A DNA stretch of 20,016 nucleotides from Azolla pinnata (Eukaryota > Streptophyta > Polypodiopsida > Salviniales > Salviniaceae). Under the pieces are notes generated by a model. It saw only the letters and a program-made list of their open reading frames with translations. It was not told the origin of the DNA and ran no database searches. The stretch lies in NCBI GenBank assembly GCA_037176905.1, contig JBBBWG010012068.1:1-20016 (forward strand), in the 5' to 3' direction. Of the stretch, positions 18,439 through 20,016 are shown piece after piece. The number at the start of each line of letters is the position of its first letter. The stretch's first letter is position 1. The position numbers were made by a program, and so were the translations under genes.

Positions 18439-18864
18439 TCAAACACATACATCATCGACCTTTGATTTGCAACCTCGCAATGAAAAGCTAGGGAGCTTTC
18501 TTTGAACGGGACAATCTTTGCGCTTTAAAGTGACGTTATCGAGCATAAAACCGTCTCCCCCCTTTAAACAAATAAACCCTTGAATTTGCTTTGCACGTAA
18601 GCGTCTTACGTTAAATTTGAAAGCTTTAGGTCTAGTTGCACGGGAGATTTTGATGCTAAGACCTCGAAATCTATCAACCTTTATGTGGAAACGTAACCAG
18701 TAAGAAAACTCTTTGGGCACGGTGAAACACACAACCTCTTTCCAATCAATGTCGGTGAGTGACGTTACCCATCCGCGATGTTGTCCTGCAATGTGTGGAA
18801 AACCACACCACGGTTCTTCGGCGTCAAAGTGTGGACTCACATTGAGGTTCGACGTGTGTGCCAT
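18439..18864 (-). pseudogene. Unidentified 141-codon frame in body C
   Basis: Open on the - strand from ATG 18864 to 18439; it includes HFDAEEPWCGFPHIAGQHRG and GFICLKGGDGFMLDN. Body B keeps the same frame and many residues but has stops (for example TAA where C has TAC before the WL residues), and body A is frameshifted. A polypurine run, AAGGGGGGAGA on this strand at about 18552-18563, lies near the end in all copies. I recognise no domain. It may be a relic of a gene or element, or chance openness in one copy. Confidence 0.25.
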
Positions 18865-19384
18865 GTCAATCGGAGGTCAGGACTCTCCACCTACGACCCT
18901 TGTAAACGACATAAACCCCTTACGATTGGGGCGTCAATACGTTTTTCTCTTGTTCCTCAATTTGTGTTTATTCAGTTCTCTCTCCCCTACTCGTGGCTAC
19001 AGCCAGACCAAGAATAAGTCTCTCATCCTTCTTTATCCTCATCATCTTCCCATTCTGTACTATTATGTGGACCTGGCCTCTCCGCCGCGCCGCTATCATT
19101 GCAATGTTCGCATCGCATCCATGCTTGCGGTGATCATGGTAGTGCAACGTTAGTTGCGGCATGCGGTGGCGGTGACGGTCGAGAGATTGAGAAGCAATAT
19201 CGGCAATATCGATGGCGACAATAGATCAAGTTACGGCAACACCGTTGTGCCAGACAACGAACAAGAGCAAAAAGAAAACCGGGCTACAAACAAGTTCTCG
19301 GGTCGATGACTTACTCTAGTGACACCCACCATACGAAAATATCTTGCCTTGTTGTGAACAACCGACTAGAACATTTGTCCGCCG

Positions 19385-19512
19385 AAAACCTCTTACAACA
19401 ATGCTCGCTAGTGCAACTCGTAACGTTAGACTCCCTTCTATTTGCTCAAAAACCTCTTACAACAATGCTCGCTAGTGCGAGTTGTAACATTAGACTCCCT
19501 TCTATTTGCTCA
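19385..19512 (+). repeat. 64-bp local tandem duplication in body C
   Basis: The segment AAAACCTCTTACAACAATGC... at 19385 is repeated at 19449 with a few differences clustered around GTGCAACTCGTAACG / GTGCGAGTTGTAACA. It includes the same TTAGACTCCCTTC landmark duplicated in A and in the unit-end fragment. Confidence 0.9.
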
Positions 19513-19682
19513 AAAATTGCAATGTAAGTGCACAAGAAGACCCCTTGATGATCGACGATGTCGCCCAAAATTGAAACCGTTGTCCTGATGTTTTGAGCGC
19601 ATAATGTGAAATGTGTAGGGGAAAGGAACGCCGAAGAAGAGATAGAACAACTCAAGAAATAAATAAAAGAATAAAGCGAGGA

Positions 19683-19753
19683 GGATGTAGTGGATAAAGC
19701 AATTCTTTTCAAAAGACAGGTCATTGGGTTGATTCCCATATTGTCTTTTTTTT
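19683..19753 (+). ncRNA. Possible tRNA-like Pol III relic
   Basis: TGTAGTGGATAAAGC (19686-19700) resembles a tRNA A box of the GGATAAGC type. GGGTTGATTCCC (19726-19737) resembles a B box lacking one C. A run of nine T follows at 19745-19753, as a Pol III terminator would. The acceptor arms do not pair and no clean anticodon stem forms, so this is at best a decayed tRNA or a tRNA-derived SINE head. Confidence 0.25.
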
Positions 19754-19843
19754 CTCTCTACTTTTTTCTACTTTTTATCTGCTTTTTTTTCCTACTTTTT
19801 TTTTCCTCCTGCGTTTTTTTCTTAGGCGACCCACTCCATAGCC

Positions 19844-19850
19844 TATATAA
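19844..19850 (+). promoter_or_regulatory. TATA box
   Basis: TATATAA in the context AGCCTATATAAGGAG, flanked by short inverted arms CCACTCC (19831-19837) and GGAGTGG (19851-19857). A GA-rich stretch and CCCTAA words follow at the distance of a 5' leader. The gene it might serve would start beyond the window. Confidence 0.45.
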
Positions 19851-19909
19851 GGAGTGGCGTGCATAGAGGGAGGGGAGGGGGAGAAGAGCATATGCTCATA
19901 TTAATATCT

Positions 19910-20016
19910 AAACCCTAATACCTAATACCCTAATACCCTATTATTAAAACCCTAATCTCTTATCTAAACCCTAATATCTAATACCCTAATACCCTATTAT
20001 TAAAACCCTAATCCTT
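19910..20016 (+). repeat. 56-bp tandem repeat of telo-box-like CCCTAA words
   Basis: 19910-19965 is repeated from 19966 to the window end with a single C/T difference until the last bases. Each unit holds several CCCTAA words, including AAACCCTAA, the plant telo-box. The spacing is irregular, so it is not a direct array of the plant telomere heptamer. The array may continue past the window. Confidence 0.92.

Larger units (their letters stand above)
18221..19590. repeat. Tandem unit: tRNA flank plus body C
   Basis: Third copy, with flank 18221-18504 and body from about 18505. Landmarks shared with B include the 56-base identity at 18765-18820, CTTGTTCCTCAATTTGTG, CAGACCAAGAATAAGTCTC, TCTTTATCCTCATCATCTTC and CCGACTAGAACATTTGT. 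Similarity stops after CGCCCAAAATTGAAACCGT at about 19583, before the position where the next tRNA would be expected. No tRNA follows within the window. Confidence 0.88.

Noticed and set aside
18713..19153. 146-codon + strand frame, also partly open in body B
   Set aside because: The peptide has no recognisable family. The opposite strand is at least as conserved, and openness differs between the copies, so I keep only the repeat annotation.
14515..19753. A CRISPR array or prokaryotic defence island
   Set aside because: The repeats are long units of about 1.5 kb and degenerate minisatellites without regular short repeats and unique spacers, and the genome is a plant's.

Overview
The window looks like nuclear DNA of a land plant, most likely a fern or another seed-free vascular plant. 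The reasons are an intronless PLS-type pentatricopeptide-repeat (PPR) gene of a style I associate with ferns, the 3' end of a phenylalanine ammonia-lyase (PAL) gene behind a plant-type intron, decayed Ty1/copia and LINE sequence, a eukaryotic tRNA-Ser(GCU) gene without encoded CCA, and abundant microsatellites. The species assignment is inference.

Layout. 1-253 is the end of an intron and 254-805 the last exon of PAL on the + strand, with an unusual polyglutamine insert. 806-4600 has no supportable gene. It holds the PAL 3' flank, several microsatellites, a stretch rich in GGTTCAGTT/CGGTTTG words (3600-4015) and a degenerate tandem repeat of about 45 bp (4354-4580). 4685-7486 encodes a 933-residue PPR protein with an N-terminal motif resembling the PDF motif of organellar single-stranded-DNA-binding (OSB) proteins. 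Its reading frame stops at a TGA where family members normally run on. 7915-10130 is a badly decayed copia pol region (integrase, reverse transcriptase, RNase H) on the + strand. It is interrupted by an insert of about 400 bp that carries, on the - strand, a heat-shock-element cluster upstream of a TATA box. 10321-10530 (-) holds a LINE endonuclease scrap. 11311-11636 has a TATA box, a leader and a possible first exon ending in a good splice donor, but I cannot follow the gene further. 11640-14290 is non-coding and microsatellite-rich.

14515-19590 is a tandem array of a unit of about 1.5 kb linked to a tRNA-Ser gene. Body A is followed by a decayed tRNA-Ser. Body B is truncated and followed by about 900 bp of unrelated minisatellite-rich DNA. 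A fragment of the unit end then leads to an intact tRNA-Ser(GCU) (18139-18220, -), and body C follows. The window ends with a possible Pol III tRNA-like relic, a TATA box and a 56-bp repeat of telo-box-like CCCTAA words.

PAL makes cinnamate for phenylpropanoids and the PPR protein probably acts on organelle RNA. Nothing suggests that the genes here work together. The least explained structures are the tRNA-linked tandem unit, the antisense heat-shock-type promoter nested in the copia relic, and the PDF-like/PPR arrangement.
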